Assembly: GCA_045107045.1 (NCBI GenBank) | Contig: JBGCFR010000038.1 | Coordinates: forward strand, 1-64,000 | Direction of reading: 5' to 3' | Length of the DNA stretch: 64,000 bases | From: Putridiphycobacter sp045107045 | GTDB lineage: Bacteria > Bacteroidota > Bacteroidia > Flavobacteriales_D > Crocinitomicaceae | Shown here: piece after piece, positions 62,025 through 64,000 of the stretch | Layout: each line of letters begins with the position of its first letter | Numbering within the stretch: the first letter of the stretch is position 1 | The notes under the pieces: model-generated | Told to the model about the DNA's origin: nothing | Database searches by the model: none | Seen by the model: the letters and a program-made list of their open reading frames with translations, nothing else | Made by a program: the position numbers and the translations under genes

Positions 62025-63433
62025 TTTAATGATTCAAAAATGAGTTTAATTCTATCTTTTAACATTGGATTCAGATGTTGCGCAGTTGGAAAATTAATCC
62101 CTTGTTCTGATAAGTGTCTACTAATTTTATTGGAAAATACATGCTCTTTATAAGGTGCCATATCACCAAGAGGGTAAAAGAAAGGCCTGACATCAATTTT
62201 CCCTTCTTTCATTAATTCCATTAATTCATTTCTTTTTCCATTATTGATCAAAGCCGAAACTAGCCATGTGACCCTCTTAGAATTCTTGAAATGAGGTTGA
62301 AACTGAATGAAGTCGAAATCTTTCAACAAGTCAATATAATCATTTTCAATACTTCTTCTAAAATCAAGAATTTCGTTAATTCTTTCCAATTGACCGACTC
62401 CAATTGCGGCTTGCAAATTGGTCATTCTATAGTTATAACCCACCTCATCATGCCAATACCTTTTTTCCTTACTCATTCCATGATCCCGTAGTACTCGCAT
62501 CCTGTTATTTGATGCCTCATTATTAGTAACGCACATGCCGCCCTCACCAGTAGTAATAATTTTATTCCCAAAAAAAGAAAATGTTGAAATATCACCAAAT
62601 GACCCTACTTTTCGTCCTTTATAAGTCGCTCCATGCGCCTCTGCACAATCCTCAATTACAAACAACTTATGTTTTTTAGCTAAAGCCATAATAGCATCCA
62701 TATTACAAACCTGACCATAAATATGAACTGGTATTATCGCTTTAGTTTTAGGGGTAATTGCCTTTTCAATTTCATCAGGATCAATGCACCAACTATCTTC
62801 TAAAACATCCACAATAACCGGTGTTGCATTAGAATGAAAAACTGTGTTTATTGTAGCTGCAAAAGTTAAATCAGGAACAATTACTTCATCACTATTCCCT
62901 ATTCCAAGTGCTTCTAGAGCTAAATGAATGGCAACAGTTCCATTAGAAACCGCTACACCATATTTACAGTCACAAAAAGCAGAAAATTGCTCCTCAAATT
63001 GGTTAATATATTTACCAGAACTTGATATCCATGTAGACATAAAAGCATCTACCAAATACTTAAATTCATTGCCTTTTAAATTTGGAGCCGCAACTGGAAC
63101 ATAGACTTTATTTTGATATTGAAAAAAATCAATTAATTGCCTATCAGCATTCAAAATTGGTAAAATAGTAACCTTCTCATTTGTTTTTTTGAGCATTTTC
63201 TGAAAAGATTCTCCCTCATAGGCGATTGTACAATTCTGGTTGGAATTATTTCCAATTTGACTACTTAAATCAAATCCATCAAGAAGTAGTCTACGAATAT
63301 CACCATCTGTCATTATTCCACCAAAAGTATCGTCATCATTTATAATGAAGGCAACACCCTTTGCATTATTATTTATCACCTCTATAACATCCAACAAGGT
63401 TCCAGAACTTTTACATTTTAATTGCTCAAGCAT
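62021..63433 (-). CDS. CBS-domain/DegT-DnrJ-EryC1-type aminotransferase fusion
   Basis: A 470-aa protein. Residues 1-112 hold a pair of CBS motifs (VAFIINDDDTFGGIMTDGDIRRLLLDG and VTILPILNADRQLIDFF). Residues 113-470 are a PLP-dependent sugar aminotransferase, with VAVSNGTVAIHLAL, EVIVPDLTFAATINTV, IIPVHIYGQVCNMDAI, IEDCAEAHGATYKGRKVGSFGD (near 260-281) and the PLP Lys291 in FFGNKIITTGEGG. The aminotransferase is complete. CBS pairs are usually fused to the nucleotidyltransferase in nonulosonate pathways, not to the aminotransferase, so this arrangement is uncommon. It overlaps the upstream TIM-barrel gene by 8 bp and the cytidylyltransferase by 4 bp. Confidence 0.88.
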   Translation of the reverse strand: MLEQLKCKSSGTLLDVIEVINNNAKGVAFIINDDDTFGGIMTDGDIRRLLLDGFDLSSQIGNNSNQNCTIAYEGESFQKMLKKTNEKVTILPILNADRQLIDFFQYQNKVYVPVAAPNLKGNEFKYLVDAFMSTWISSSGKYINQFEEQFSAFCDCKYGVAVSNGTVAIHLALEALGIGNSDEVIVPDLTFAATINTVFHSNATPVIVDVLEDSWCIDPDEIEKAITPKTKAIIPVHIYGQVCNMDAIMALAKKHKLFVIEDCAEAHGATYKGRKVGSFGDISTFSFFGNKIITTGEGGMCVTNNEASNNRMRVLRDHGMSKEKRYWHDEVGYNYRMTNLQAAIGVGQLERINEILDFRRSIENDYIDLLKDFDFIQFQPHFKNSKRVTWLVSALINNGKRNELMELMKEGKIDVRPFFYPLGDMAPYKEHVFSNKISRHLSEQGINFPTAQHLNPMLKDRIKLIFESLK

Positions 63434-64000
63434 TTATAATTTTATTAATATTATCCATTGATGATTTTACATTGCCCAATGAATCATAAACTTCAATGGT
63501 TACAGTTTTATTACTCCAATCTAATAAATCTAGTTGCTTATATAAAGTACTTTCTTTTTTGAAAGCACTATTAGTATCATGTTTTCCATCATTATCACTA
63601 ACATGAATATAATCTGTTTTATTGAAAAGCTCAATCAATTCTCTATCAAAATCAAGATTTAAAGTATTTGCGCTTACTTTTAAATGTGCCACGTCAAGCA
63701 AAAGATTAAAGTCAATATAAGATTTCAATTCTTTATATGAATTTAAATCAGTCAACATTAGCGGATTTATTCCTTTAAAAGATTCATGGTTCGATTTTGA
63801 AAACACATTATTTTCAATGTATAGTTTAATATCTTTGCCAGCAAAGGCAATTAATTCAGTATAAGCTTCACAAAAAGTATCATACGATTTACTTTTGTCT
63901 GACAATTTGGTATTCGTGATTTTTTTTCCAATTTCCTCAACCTTAATATCCATTAAAAATCCTGCATGAAAAGCAAATTTTTTAGTGTCAAGCTTTATAG
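63426..64000 (-). CDS. Sugar-phosphate isomerase/epimerase-like TIM barrel (5' end cut by window)
   Basis: The frame runs off the window edge, so the start is missing; at least 190 residues are visible. It has the marks of a xylose isomerase-like/AP endonuclease-2 TIM barrel: KFAFHAGF, LYIENNVFS (metal Glu), FNLLLDVAHLKVSANTL (Asp and His), YIHVSDNDGKHDTN and VTIEVY, which bind a divalent metal. An ATG at 63953 lies within this conserved region and is not the start. It is read with the CBS-aminotransferase and cytidylyltransferase, so it may form or isomerise the sugar that they process. Confidence 0.75.
   Translation of the reverse strand, partial: IKLDTKKFAFHAGFLMDIKVEEIGKKITNTKLSDKSKSYDTFCEAYTELIAFAGKDIKLYIENNVFSKSNHESFKGINPLMLTDLNSYKELKSYIDFNLLLDVAHLKVSANTLNLDFDRELIELFNKTDYIHVSDNDGKHDTNSAFKKESTLYKQLDLLDWSNKTVTIEVYDSLGNVKSSMDNINKIINA

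Noticed and set aside
1..64000. rRNA, tRNA, insertion sequences, prophage and riboswitches
   Set aside because: I looked through the intergenic regions for T-loop sequences, transposase-like ORFs, phage genes and riboswitch-like leaders and recognised none. A covariance-model search (Infernal/tRNAscan) would be decisive.

Overview
Organism. The window is low-GC and tightly packed, and its gene content points to a free-living flavobacteria-like member of the Bacteroidota. The markers are a type IX secretion gene (porQ), a DUF4835/PorD-type gene, a secreted LamG protein with a T9SS C-terminal sorting domain, the short Bacteroidota RNA polymerase omega subunit, a monomeric isocitrate dehydrogenase, a complete Na+-translocating NADH:quinone reductase operon (nqrA-F), BshC of bacillithiol synthesis, and a sphingolipid-type alpha-oxoamine synthase. 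Start regions mostly lack Shine-Dalgarno sequences, and many genes are preceded by the Bacteroidota -7 element TAnnTTTG. I saw no rRNA, tRNA, CRISPR array, insertion sequence or prophage. No gene-free stretch exceeds 300 bases; the longest are 1-282 and 61033-61313.

Layout. 1-10.4 kb: LPS export permease, hotdog thioesterase plus isochorismate synthase (menaquinone branch), OmpA-like protein, a minus-strand CBS/nadK/porQ run, pdxJ, a histidine kinase/response regulator pair and two small lipoproteins. 10.4-17.2 kb: the oxoamine synthase, then a six-gene plus-strand operon bamD-rpoZ-coaBC-DUF4835-recN-DUF423. 17.2-25.7 kb: tsaB with an OmpA-like protein, a truncated hemoglobin, monomeric icd, a lipoprotein, a DUF72 protein and the LamG/T9SS protein. 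25.9-31.9 kb: the nqr operon, read leftward, with a 31-bp palindrome upstream. 32-40.2 kb, all minus: upp/membrane protein/yjjG, an SDR-acyltransferase pair, a DUF1801/YdeI protein, an ABC-F ATPase and a Wzc-type tyrosine kinase. 40.4-50 kb: glyA, bshC, a cyclophilin, a PlsC-like acyltransferase, a hemerythrin-like protein, two lipoproteins, and carB without its allosteric domain followed by a DUF4834 protein. 50-64 kb: a surface polysaccharide locus. Its plus-strand part holds a YfhO-like membrane protein, a GT4 enzyme, UDP-ManNAc dehydrogenase, UDP-GlcNAc 2-epimerase, a hexapeptide acetyltransferase, a GT-B-like protein of unknown family, a PhyH-type dioxygenase and a methyltransferase. Its minus-strand part holds a cytidylyltransferase, a CBS-DegT aminotransferase fusion and a TIM-barrel protein cut by the window end.

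How they fit together. Most of the first 50 kb is core metabolism and envelope biogenesis. The last 14 kb, probably with the Wzc kinase at 37.8-40.2 kb, makes a surface glycan that likely contains ManNAcA and a CMP-activated acid sugar. The most unusual points are two genes whose conserved N-termini start upstream of any ATG/GTG/TTG codon, the palindrome in front of nqrA, the CBS-aminotransferase fusion, an ABC-F protein with one degenerate ATP site, and several promoters so close to the start codon that leaderless mRNAs are predicted.
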